Source of the DNA: Ottelia alismoides
Lineage: Eukaryota > Streptophyta > Magnoliopsida > Alismatales > Hydrocharitaceae
Assembly (NCBI GenBank): GCA_037367405.1
Contig: JAZKJV010009336.1
Coordinates: 62,001-126,000 of the forward strand
DNA length: 64,000 bases
Reading direction: 5' to 3'
Below are positions 54,401 to 64,000 of the stretch, one piece after another (the stretch's first letter is position 1; each line of letters opens with the position of its first letter). The position numbers were made by a program, and so were the translations under genes. Under the pieces are notes generated by a model. It ran no database searches. It worked only from the letters and a program-made list of their open reading frames with translations, and had not been told where the DNA came from.

Positions 54401-55499
54401 CCGGCAAATCTGGCTGTGGAAGAAACTGAGTGAAAGCTGCAAGGTCGGCCAAATCTGCCTGGGAAAGTGAAAGTGTACTCTCGCAAACTGAATCGGGAGA
54501 AGGCTGCTCTACTGCACTGTCTCTGCTCTGCTCTGCATCTACCTCCTCCTCATCAATATGCTCAGATGGACTCAGGTCTGGCATCTGATCATAGCAATCG
54601 GCCCAATCAGACTCTGAATCCGAGGGATCTGTATCAGAAATGGTGGCATCAGTACCACCGGAAAACAAAGTGGCCTCAGCACCACCATCACTAATCATCG
54701 TGCTGCGATCGAGGACCAGCTCTGCTGCCTCAATGGTATCCTGAACCAGGTCTGTGCTCTCCAGACTCTCCTCTGCTATCATCTCTGCATCAGCTGTGTC
54801 TGAAAGTGAGAGGGTGGTCTGTGTCTCAAGGTCTGCCCAAGCTGCCTCATCATCTGTGATCACAAAATCACAGTCCTGGTGGATGTCTGGCTCTGCGTCT
54901 GTCAGCTGCTCTGAATCGGTACTCGCATCTGAGCGGACTCTGAATCTGACTCTATAGTCCTCGACCGTCTCTATTTGTATACTCTCGCCCTGGACGCGAA
55001 AGTACACCTTCCCGCTATCAAGATCAGTCACCGCCTTGGTTGTGGCCAAGAACGGACGACCAAGGATGATGGGGGTATCGGTCACTGACTCGGGGATCTC
55101 CATGTCCAACACTACAAAGTCCACGGGGAATTGCAGGCCCTGAATAGTGATGATAACGTCTCGTAATAACCCCTTCGGCCTCTTGACAGATCGATCAGCG
55201 AACTGAAGGACTGTCCTGCTCTGTCGAAGAGTGCCCAACTCAAAGCGGTCGAGAAGGGCTGCCGGAAGAAGGTTAATCGACGATCCGCTATCTAGAAGAG
55301 TACGGTCGAACCACTGCTCACTGATCTGGCATCTAACATACGGGGCCCCTGCATCTGGCCTCTTGGCTGGCAGTCGGTTCTGGATCGCAAAGCACGTGGC
55401 TTTGGTCAGCACATGTATCTCTGAAGTGTGGTTCCTCCTCCTCCTCCTAACTGTAGTCCTCTCTCTCAAAGATCGCTGAAGAAGGGGGATGTGCTGCAA
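51495..55499 (-). CDS. pol: Athila-type Ty3/gypsy polyprotein: protease, RT, RNase H, integrase
   Basis: 1,334 codons open. Protease DSGSSINLLP at 70-79; acidic linker about 185-350; RT about 400-690 with the catalytic FMDD at 617-620; RNase H with D766, E806 and D832; integrase zinc finger H974/H981...C1012/C1015; catalytic core D1044, position 1103, E1139. The spacing 1103-1139 is the expected D-35-E, but residue 1103 is Tyr (codon at 52191-52193) instead of Asp, so the integrase should be inactive. Upstream the same frame continues to gag, interrupted by TGA at 55530-55532. Clade placement rests on the protease (ADRSVKRPKG, IILGRPFLAT) and RT sequence. Confidence 0.93.
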   Translation of the reverse strand: MQHIPLLQRSLRERTTVRRRRRNHTSEIHVLTKATCFAIQNRLPAKRPDAGAPYVRCQISEQWFDRTLLDSGSSINLLPAALLDRFELGTLRQSRTVLQFADRSVKRPKGLLRDVIITIQGLQFPVDFVVLDMEIPESVTDTPIILGRPFLATTKAVTDLDSGKVYFRVQGESIQIETVEDYRVRFRVRSDASTDSEQLTDAEPDIHQDCDFVITDDEAAWADLETQTTLSLSDTADAEMIAEESLESTDLVQDTIEAAELVLDRSTMISDGGAEATLFSGGTDATISDTDPSDSESDWADCYDQMPDLSPSEHIDEEEVDAEQSRDSAVEQPSPDSVCESTLSLSQADLADLAAFTQFLPQPDLPAPSIPELKPLPTSLKYRFLAGEPEMYPVIISAELTGEQESRLMGVLEKNRKAIGWSVADLHGISPSVCSHHIYLEDGAKPSHEFQRHLNPNLREVVMKEISKWWGAGFIYPISDSKWVSPLHVVPKKTGITTVISESGEEIATRVPTSWRVCVDYRRLNQATKKDHFPLPFIDQIIERLAGKSHYCFLDGYSGYNQVAIAPKDQEKTTFTCPFGTYAFRRMPFGLCNAPATFQRCMLSIFSDMVGECLEVFMDDFSIYGDGFDSCLDCLDRVLQRCIEYHLVLSWEKSHFMVTQGMVLGHIISNRGMEVDPAKVDVIRKLTPPSNLRQLRSFLGHVGFYRRFIQDFSRIARPLTDLLTKDTEFLVDDKCLSSFATLQQCVIEAPVLQPPDWSLPFEIMTDASDFSVGAVLGQRRDGVPFAIHYASRTLDSAQRNYTVTEKEMLAVVFALDKFRSYIIGSRVTLFTDHTAIRYLMAKKDAKARLTRWILLLQEFDIEIKDKPGVKNVVADHLSRLEQPEDSEQINPIRDTFPDEAILAIASLPWYADIVNFLVAGKVPQDWPRQRLETFLAKAKSYHWEDPILYHEGGDSVWRRCIPQEEHHSVLTYCHKLEAGGHHSGRRTAQKVLQSGLWWPTLFKDSDEFVKRCTDCQRMGTCGQRDMMPMQPIHFCEVFDAWGIDFMGPFPKSQGFEYILLAVDYVSRWVEAIPARAADARTVCRFLRKHIITRFGVPRVLISYGGSHFINDQVKALASEFGIDHRVATPYHPQTNGLAEVSNREIKTILQKVVRSDRKDWSQLLDSVLWAYRTSFKTPLGTSPFRLVYGKPCHLPVELRHKSLWAVTDILMDSDGIGDQRRAELAALEELRDAAFSSSLHYKEKVKEWHDSHISHKHFEIGQRVWLFDARLRLFPGKLQSKWKGPYLVRKVHDNGSIDISELSSESTFRVNGQRLKPFLDHEPWVVDIAPIHFA

Positions 55500-55529
55500 A
55501 GCCTCCTGGAGGGTCAGCTGGATATGGAA

Positions 55530-56750
55530 TCAGTCAATCATGCTCTGGCTGAACTCCTCAAGCTCTCTCTTTTTTGGATCATTTTTCTTCCCCTTCCCCA
55601 TCTGAAGGGCTCTAGGGAAGGGGATCACTGGGTCCTTCTCAGATGAAGGACTAGGAAAAGGTCTATGCGGTTCAAGGACCGGATCCACACATACATCATG
55701 CACCACAGTGGGACCAGAAGAAAGTAAACCTTTTCCTTTATTCATAGCAGAGTTCCGAGATACATGAACACGAGGAAAAACAACATCACTGTCTCTACAA
55801 ACACCGGTGGCCTCAGTACCACCACGGGCTGGCTGCTCTGCTGCTGCTGCTGGTAGACGTCGTGCGGCATCAGTACCGCTGGCTGGCTCGGCTGAATGGG
55901 TGGCCTCAGTACCACCTCCTAGATCTGGTGAAGCGGCGGCCTCAGTACCGCCGGTGGGATCAGCATCCTTGGTGGCCTCAGTACCACAGTCATCATCTGG
56001 AGCGGCCTCAGTACCGCTCTCCTCCTCCTCCTGTGGCACCTCGGGATGAAGCTCAGCTGAGGTGCCGCCGCCTGCTGGGGTCCTACCGCTCCTAAGTGTG
56101 ACAAAATCAGCATCAAATAGATCCGAAGAAGTATCATCAAATGGGTCACTAGGAGTGGCTAACTCAGTATGTACTACCTGCTCAGATTTCCTCTTGAGGC
56201 TGTTCGGATTGGGCTCTATCTGGGCTGGTATGGCGTCCTTCCCTCTCACCAGGTCCCGCATCTCCTGGCGGAACTCGTCCATCTCCCGTCGGAATGTAGC
56301 CTGCTGGTCCGTGAGGAGGCGGGCGATGTCATCCAAGGCGGGACTCTCATGGGAGCCCGACGGGTGGCCTCTCTATGGGTGAGGCTGCTGGAACTGCTGT
56401 GAATAAGAGGGGTAGGATGGAGGGTGCTGCTGGTATCCCTGGTGAGCCTGCTGCTCACGTCTCCAAGGCTGTCCCTGCTGCTGATAGGGACGAGGACCGT
56501 AGGATGACTGCTGCTGATACGCTGGGGGCTGCTGCTGCGGCTGGTGCTGGTCTCTCTGATGGGAGTACTGCCCTCCCTGTCCTGACGGCTGCTGTTGGGG
56601 CTGGGCACCACCACTCCCCCACCTGAATCCGGGATGGTCCCGTCGGATCCCAGGCTGAGGGCGGTCGTACCAAATCCCGTTGACATCCATCAACGGCTCG
56701 GCATCAAAAGGGGCTGGCGGGAGTACTGCTAGAGGCTGGTTGATGACACC
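55530..56750 (-). pseudogene. gag: 5'-truncated Athila gag C-terminus
   Basis: In the same frame as pol. From 56740: INQPLAVLPPAPFDAEPLMD, then HPGFRWGSGG, a Gln/Pro-rich stretch, a TAG at 56373-56375, then DDIARLLTDQQATFRREMDE and an acidic repeat region with many GGTEA units. It ends at the TGA at 55530. The N-terminal gag domain, the leader and a primer-binding site are absent. The two stops may be mutations, or the second may be a gag-pol readthrough site. Confidence 0.82.
55803..56065. repeat. GGCCTCAGTACC repeats in gag
   Basis: About nine near-copies of ggcctcagtaccacc/gccgg on the plus strand, encoding repeated GGTEA/SGTDA on the minus strand. Confidence 0.8.
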
Positions 56751-59700
56751 CAAAAGACCCTCAAGACCCGGGTGAAGGTACTGAAACAAGGGTCGTTGCG
56801 ACCCGGATCTCAGAGGATAGGTGTATCAAGAAAAATATCGAACCGTGAAAGAAATCAGAGATCAAAACACGAAGTGCGGTCCTAGCTATGAGATTAACCT
56901 GGTATAGCACCCAGGGTCGAACACAAGGAGCACGGGTTGGCCTAGAGCCTACGAAGTAGTAAAAATGAAATAAAAGAAAAACAAAATGTTTTTAGTGGTT
57001 TTTAATAATTTTTATATTTTTTTTGGATTTTTAATATGTAAGGAAAATTAAAGAAAACAAAACCAAGCACACTTGAGCAATTTATTTAACACACCAAAAA
57101 TCGAGCAAAAATTCAAGAAAAAATATTTTTATGTTTTTTAGGTTTTTTAATGTTTTTGGTGAATTTTTGGGATTTTTATAAGGTGTATTTTATTTTCTAA
57201 AAATCAAACAGTGCTAAAAAGATGAGGTACTGTCCAGCCAGACCCAAAACCCTTAAATAAAATATCTAAGGATCTCAACAGGTTCTGGAGGTAATTTTCC
57301 TATATTCTAGATAAAATAAGGAAAATTTGAGCACCAAAATTATTGTTTTTGGATTTTTAGATTATTTATTATAATTTTTATGAGTTTTTAGGTGTTTTTA
57401 GATTTTTAGGGTTTTTACTCAATGAAAAATAGCCAAAATTGGCTAGAAATTCAAACAACACACAAAGAACAGTAACTAATTTTTTTAGAATTTTTGGGGG
57501 CGTTTTTATATTTTTTTGGGATTTTTATACCTAGACAGTAGCTAAAATAGAGGTTTTTGAATTTTTTAAAAATAATAAATGAAATAAAAAATGTCCTCAA
57601 AAATTCTCAAAAATCCAACAACATGGCAGGAGCCATGTCTCAAATTTTCATCGAATTTGGAGATGGTTTGATATTTTATTCAAAAATATAAAGGGGGCAC
57701 AGTGCACAGGGACTTAAGTGCAAATACCCGAAACTCTGGGGGTCCAGGTGCAATTTGCCCAGCAAATCACGCGCGTGGCGCGTGCCTGGGGCACTCAGGG
57801 ACCTTCTGGTAATAAAAACCAAGTTCTAGGACCTTTTGGTAACTCGTACCAAAAAGTCCAGGGGCTTGGATGCAATTAACCCACTAAAATCCGCACATGC
57901 GCATATACAACACTCACAGGGGTATAAAAGCAATTACCAAAAAATTTCTACCCATTCAATAACCAACCAGAACTACAGGATAATAGATGCAAATAACCCA
58001 GACAAAGCACGTGGCGAAGCACGTGGGCTCACATACACAGGGGCATAATTGCAAATAAAAACAAGCACGAGGTCCAATGTGCAATTTACCCTACGTAAAT
58101 AAAACTACTAAAATAGTTATAGGACTAGGACTGAAAACAAAAACTAAGAGGGGGCCCTAAGTAAATTACCCCTTTATTCGTCGACGGCTGGATGCGCGCC
58201 ACGTAGATGATCCAACGGTCCTGGTGAGTGGTGCCTTTCTCTCCTTCGCACGTGGGCCGATCGACGGTGCAGAGGGGGCCACGTGGAAGATCTAACGGGT
58301 CAGGTGCTGTGGCCTCTCTCTCTCTGCACTAGCGGTACGGATGGCTCCTCTGGATGATCGGGTGGTTGCTGCTCCTCGATGAACGGACGGACACGATCGA
58401 AACTGGAGCGGAGGGGCTATCGGACGGTGCTGGAGGTCCCTCGAAGAACAAGTGGCCGGCGAGGTTCGCCGGCCTAGTGCACGTGCTGGGGGCCTCTTCA
58501 GCTGCCTCCAAGGATCGGAGAAGATCGGCGATGGCGTCCCGCAGCTGGTGGTGGCCTCAGATGGCCCAGCCGAGCCCTGGAGGGGCTCCGGCGAGGTCGG
58601 CGGCGAACAGCTCCTGGCCTGAATGCGAGGGGGCCTCAGATGGCTCCCTCTTGACCTGCAAAGTGAACCAAAAGCTTCGCGGGTCAAGGGCAAAGTGCCT
58701 CGACCCGATGAAGCGACGTGAAGGTGAAGGATGCGTCGGGGCGGATGAGCTCCGGCGAGCGGAGGATGGTGGAGCTCGAATCCCAGCTCCGGGGCGAGCT
58801 GGGTTGAATGAATGGGCGTAGAAGGTGCGTCGGAGGATGGCGAAGGTGGGCGTAGGTTCCGATGATCAAAATGATGCTCGATGTGGCCGGAATCAAAGGA
58901 ACTCGACGGAGATGCGATTTGGGCGAAACAAGAAATTAAACTAAATGGGCGAGCTAGAGTGCTACCTGGGTGGAGCGGAAGACTGTGCTGGAGAGTGGCT
59001 AGCTCCTGGTCGTCGCCTCAAAGGTCGTCACTGACTGAGGCTCGAGCTCCTGCAAGCGGCGGAGCACGGCGGCGCAAAGCTGCCGGATCGATGGTCGGGG
59101 CACCCTCCCCTCACTGCGACAAAGGCTACTGCGAGCTGTCACCTCGGGGTTTACAATGGAGGTCACGGGAATGAGAGTGGCGAGCCAAAGATAGAGAATG
59201 AATGCGGCGGAGCTCGGCTTTTATGTGGGTGCAGGTCCGGGAAGAAGAGCTCGGGTCCGGCTCGATGGAGCACGGATCCCTAGGATAGATGTCGGGCGAG
59301 ATTCCCGGATACCTGGGGAGTAATTAGGACCATGGATTAGGCTAAATGGAGGTCGGATCTGGTTGGAATAATTGGGCGAAGTTGGGTCCGCGAACAAGAT
59401 CCGTGGGAAGTGGTCCACAGGGGGGAGTTGACCGGGCGGTCAACAATCCCCGTGGACCAATAGGAATCAGCCACGCCATAAATAGCTTGGAAATTCAAAA
59501 TAAAATAGGAAATGGCCGATTCATGAAAAACTCAAAACATAAAAAATGTTTGTTTTAATTTTTTCTATTTTTTTGTGAATTTTAATTAATTTTTGGAAAT
59601 CAAAATAAGGTATTTACATAATAGGTCTATACATAGGTATATGTACAATATTGAGTTTTTAATTTTGATTTTTACTTAGTTATTTTTATACATTTTTATT

Positions 59701-60414
59701 CCTATTTTATATTTTATTTATTTATAGGATAAAATAAGGAATAAAAGGCTATTTTTATTTTATTTTTATTATTTATATACATAGGTGAAATAATTAGTTA
59801 TATACAACTATATACAAGGTATATATACAATATATTTTTGTATTTTAATTTTGTAATTTTTATTTGATTTTTGTTTTGATTCTTTTTATTTATTTTATTT
59901 ACACTATATAACATAGAATATTTACAAGAAGTTTTGAAAATAAATAAATCTATTTACAAGGTTAAATAGATAAGGGGGGTGGTTTATGTACATGGTGAAA
60001 GGGTGTTTTTGAGTTTTTGATTTTTAAATTTTTATTTTGTTTTTATACTTTAAAAATATGTACAAATATTTACAAATATTTACAACATATTTTTGGGCGA
60101 GGAAAATATATATAATTTATTTATTTACAAATATTTACACTAGAGCCCCTATCTCCCTCTACTTTGGCTTTTATGCGGTCAGACCCATGCTGAGCCCTCC
60201 CTTGGGTTCGGTTGCTCAATATTTATTCTAAATATTTCCCTCTTTTTCTTTTTCATCTTTATTCTTTTATTTTTGCACAAAAACATGCTAATTATAAGTA
60301 TTTACAAAAAGGCATGCTTTGCTAATTATTCCTATTTACACATATCTACATGCATTTGCATAGGTTTTTGTAGCTAAAATATAATAATAAAGAGTGATGA
60401 ATGGGTATTCATCA
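56741..60414 (-). mobile_element. Athila-type LTR2, shared between units 1 and 2
   Basis: 3,674 bp, TGAT...ATCA, matching LTR1 throughout. On its minus-strand upstream side lies the polypurine tract of unit 2 (so it is that unit's 3' LTR); on the other side gag of unit 1 begins at once. CACGTG pairs at about 58006-58023. The G/C-rich middle is at about 58190-59460. Confidence 0.88.
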
Positions 60415-62492
60415 CCCCCCTATACTATACTTTGCTAGTCCCTTAGCAAACACTTATTTGAAAAAGAAGTGAAAAAGAAAGAAAGAAAAAGAAAAAGAGA
60501 ATGTACATGGATCAAGGTTGATTATTAAACTTGCCTTCATTAAATTGAGGTATGGAGCTCAATCAGATCTTTGGATTATTAATGTGTCGGAACCTTATTT
60601 AGACTTAAGCTTAAAACCTAACAGCCTCTAAGTTCCACCAATCTATAACCAAGACTCCTCAATGCTCCAGATCAGAACAAGTCATCAATCACAAACCCTG
60701 AAGACCATGAATCTTTTCTTGTCCTGTGAAAGTGAGGTCTAAGCTCTCCACCTCAGAAATGGCAACTTGACAACCCTTCCCAACAAGGTAACTCTATGAC
60801 CTCAATCTGGCCACTCTTTCCTCGAGGAGCGGGGTATTCCCTTCTAAGTTCAAGTACAACCGGCTCAAGAAGAGGGGGAAGAAGAGAATGGGTCAAGGCC
60901 AGTGTAGCCAAGTACCCTTGGGAGCTTGACCAGTGTAGCCAAGTCTCCCTGCTGCAAGCTACAACAGGTGGATCATGAAACCAAGCTTTGCTTATTGCAC
61001 TTATATACATACTCCGGTGGGATTATCATTTTCTCTCAGACCCACCACTTTTTTGGAGTTCTTTTCTTTTTTCACATTTTTTTTGAGTGCATCTCTACAA
61101 CATGTACATGTGCAGCATATATACAAGGAGTTTTTCCTCTTGAGCCAGTAGACTATCCCTCTTTTGAAGCTTTATTGCAACCCACAACTCCCGTCGTTAG
61201 ACTTCATGGCAACTAGACCAAGTTGAGATGCACTTCCTTCACTATAAGAAGAAGAGAGGTTCCGCCTAGAAGTACTACCCTCATATGCTACCCCAAGCCA
61301 AGGAAGACTGCCTCCTCACCATCTCATCCGTAGAGAGCTCGATGCATAGTGCGGTTGTCCAAGTAAAGCCATAATCTATATGAGTCATGTGTTGTTGTTA
61401 AGTGCTCTACTTAGGCTCATTGAGATGACATGTGATCATAGCCTAGTGGACTCAAAGAATTAAGTCACCATGGACCTGAAAAGTCTTAAACCTAAGCCCT
61501 ATAAGGTTCCTCTTAGAAATTAGGTGGATTAAGATCTTAATCAAGCTCCATTTCTCAATTTGATTCCAGGCTTAGTTTAAATGTCAACTATCATCCAGAA
61601 AAACTATATACATATGTACAAAAAGATGCATATTTACACAAATTTTACAATCATGCAAAATTTTTGAAAAATGTTTTGAAATCATGAATGATGATGCATG
61701 ACGTGCAAGTTTTGCAAAAAGATATTTACACACATTTACACAAGATTTTTGCAAACTTCTTGATTTTCAAAACATTTTGGAAAAAATTTGTACTATATAC
61801 ATAATTTTGATACAAAAATATTTACACAAGCTTTACACAAAAGATTTTTGAAATCATTTTTACAAAAATAATTTGTACACTAGCTATGTATGTGCAAATA
61901 AAAGACGATTATGTACATGAAAATTTTTAATTTTTGTGGTTTTTAGCCATTTTTATTTATTAACACACTCACACAAAGTACGAGTTATGGCTAAAGTATA
62001 TATGAAATATACACACACCCCCTATACTTAGCTCGAACGATGTCCTCGGAGTCAAGAGCGATGAAGAAGACATAACTCGTGCTATGTATAGGGAAGTGAA
62101 AAGGAAGGCTATACAAAAGGAAAATGAAAAGTCAAGAAGGACTCGGGTCTTCCCCCTATACTTAGGATCAAGTAATCCTAAGTATAGCAGGCTGTACACG
62201 AAGGGAAAACCGAGTGGAGAATGTACAGGGTCTACCCCCCCATACTTAGGGTAAGATATCCCTAAGTATAGGCAGCAAAACAGGGGTAGACAGAAACAAA
62301 AGAAATACCCGAAATGTCGCACATCCCCCTATACTTAGGGTAAAGTGCACCCTAAGTATAGCATAATCACAAGATGGAGAAAGGGATGTGGGACTAAAGA
62401 ATGTGCTGATATGGACATCTGGATCTATGTACAGCGGAGGATCAGTAAAGCTCAGGCGTGAGATGCATTAGATGTGAGTCAAAGACCACATC
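60415..62492 (-). other. 3' internal region of unit 2
   Basis: Colinear with 49410-51494, including the polypurine tract (60415-60421), the conserved block (about 60780-61060) and the hairpins (62154-62362). No env-like frame. Confidence 0.85.
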
Positions 62493-63886
62493 TCACGCAA
62501 AATGAACAGGGGCAATATCAACGACCCGCGGCTCATGATCTAGAAATGGCTTGAGCCACTGGCCCTTCACTCGGAAGGTACTCTCAGAAGACAACTCAGA
62601 TATGTCGATGCTACCGTTGTCGTGTACTTCCCGAACCAGATAAGGTCCTTTCCATTTGCTCTGTAGCTTCCCTGGAAATAATCTAAGCCTAGCATCGAAC
62701 AACCATACTCTCTGTCCAATCTCAAAATGCTTGTGGCTGATATGGGAATCATGCCACTCCTTGACTCTCTCCTTATAATGTAGGCTGCTTGAGAAAGCTG
62801 CATCTCTAAGCTCCTCCAGGGCAGCTAGCTCTGCCCTCCTCTGGTCTCCTATACCATCTGGATCCATAAGTATGTCTGTAACTGCCCAAAGTGACTTGTG
62901 CCTCAGCTCAACAGGTAAATGGCATGGCTTGCCATATACGAGGCGAAAGGGAGATGTGCCCAAAGGTGTCTTGAAAGACGTCCTATATGCCCACAAGACC
63001 GAGTCCAAAAGCTGTGACCAATCCTTTCGGTCAGGGCGGACGACTTTCTGCAGAATAGTCTTGATCTCCCTATTCGACACTTCGGCCAAACCATTCGTCT
63101 GTGGATGGTACGGTGTAGCAACACGATGGTCTATGCCGAACTCGCTAGCAAGTGCCTTCACCTGGTCGTTGATGAAGTGAGATCCCCCATCAGAAATAAG
63201 AACTCGTGGAACCCCGAACCGCATGATGATATGCTTCCTCAAAAATCTGCAAACTGTCCTCGCATCAGCGGCTCGGGCGGGGATAGCCTCCACCCAACGA
63301 CTCACATAGTCTACGACCAACAGAATGTACTCGAATCCCTGACTCTTAGGGAACGGACCCATGAAATCGATGCCCCATGCGTCAAAAACCTCACAGAAGT
63401 GAATGGGCTGCATCGGCATCATATCACGCTGTCCACAAGTGCCCATCCTCTGACAGTCAATACACCTCTTCACGAACTCATCTGAGTCCTTGAAGAGGGT
63501 AGGCCACCACAAGCCGGATTGGAGCACTTTCTGTGCCGTTCTCCTCCCAGAATGATGTCCTCCTGCCTCAAGCTTGTGGCAGTAAGTGAGGATGCTATGG
63601 TGTTCCTCCTGAGGAATACACCGACGCCAGACGCTATCCCCTCCTTCGTGGTAAAGGATGGGATCCTCCCAATGGTAAGACTTGGCCTTCGCTAGGAAGG
63701 TCTCAAGTCTCTGCCTGGGCCAATCTTGTGGAACATTCCCAGCAACGAGAAAGTTCACAATATCGGCGTACCATGGGAGTGAGGCGATAGCAAGGATCGC
63801 CTCATCTGGGAAGGTATCTCGGATAGGATCTATCTGCTCAGTCTCCTCAGGCTGCTCTAATCGAGAGAGTGACCCGCACACATTCT
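62493..63886 (-). pseudogene. pol: Unit 2 pol fragment: integrase and C-terminus only
   Basis: Homologous to unit 1 pol from LSRLEQPE (about residue 877) to the stop. Zinc finger (HH...CIDC), D of GIDFMGPF, D of LISDGGSHF and E of NGLAEVSNRE are all present, so this copy keeps the Asp that unit 1 lost. The open frame runs on across the junction into LTR sequence (MRRRERRHSPGPLDHQN...), which is not pol. Protease, RT and most of RNase H are deleted. Confidence 0.9.
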
Positions 63887-64000
63887 GATGATCCAACGGT
63901 CCTGGTGAGTGGCGCCTTTCTCTCCTTCGCACGTGGGCCGATCGACGGTGCAGAGGGGGCCACGTGGAAGATCTAACGGGTCAGGTGCTGTGGCCTCTCT
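63887..64000 (-). mobile_element. Third Athila LTR fragment (window edge)
   Basis: Matches LTR2 from about 58207 to 58320 almost exactly, joined at 63886/63887 to pol of unit 2. It continues beyond the window. Confidence 0.9.

Overview
This window is nuclear DNA from a flowering plant; the species cannot be fixed from the sequence. It has one host gene that I can recognise: a mitotic kinesin-5 (BimC/KRP125 type) on the plus strand, coding from 9944 to 39976. I could place 22 coding exons with GT-AG borders and consistent phase. They give 3,132 nt, or 1,043 residues, which is normal for plant kinesin-5. The motor and stalk lie in exons 1-17 (9944-14195) and the tail in exons 18-22 (38740-39976). 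The ends of the gene are separated by intron 17, about 24.5 kb, which is almost wholly nested transposable elements. No other host protein gene, tRNA or rRNA was recognised.

Region 1-9.3 kb holds small and broken elements. These are a non-LTR retroelement fragment joined to an Athila-type primer-binding site and LTR end, a foldback element, a TTA-flanked Tourist/Harbinger element with a degenerate TATCCR hexamer array, two further MITEs, a LINE zinc-binding-domain fragment, and two TAGGG-ended hAT-like elements, one with a C-rich block of about 900 bp. Region 9.3-9.94 kb is the kinesin promoter and 5' leader. It has two AACGG-core (MSA-like) sites and a 23-codon uORF that overlaps the main start.

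Intron 17 contains copia A (plus strand, about 14.66-29.59 kb, already internally deleted); copia B, inserted in A with the target duplication AGAAC; a transposase-bearing hAT inserted in B with the duplication TATATGAC; and copia C on the minus strand with the duplication GTATC, inserted in an older gag relic. Small hAT MITEs with perfect 8-bp duplications are scattered through these layers, so the order of several insertions can be read directly. Several elements also carry head-to-tail duplications of 47-550 bp.

Downstream of the gene, 42.6-45.7 kb is a chain of long-palindrome foldback elements sitting at TA/CA/CG microsatellites. From 45742 to the end lies a tandem Athila-type Ty3/gypsy array on the minus strand: LTR1 (45742-49409), an internal region with a 1,334-codon pol, a 5'-truncated gag abutting LTR2 (56741-60414), a second internal region truncated within pol, and a jump at about 63886/63887 into the middle of a third LTR. 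The pol of unit 1 has lost an integrase catalytic Asp (D1103Y). The 3' internal region carries short hairpins that each include a copy of the polypurine-tract motif.
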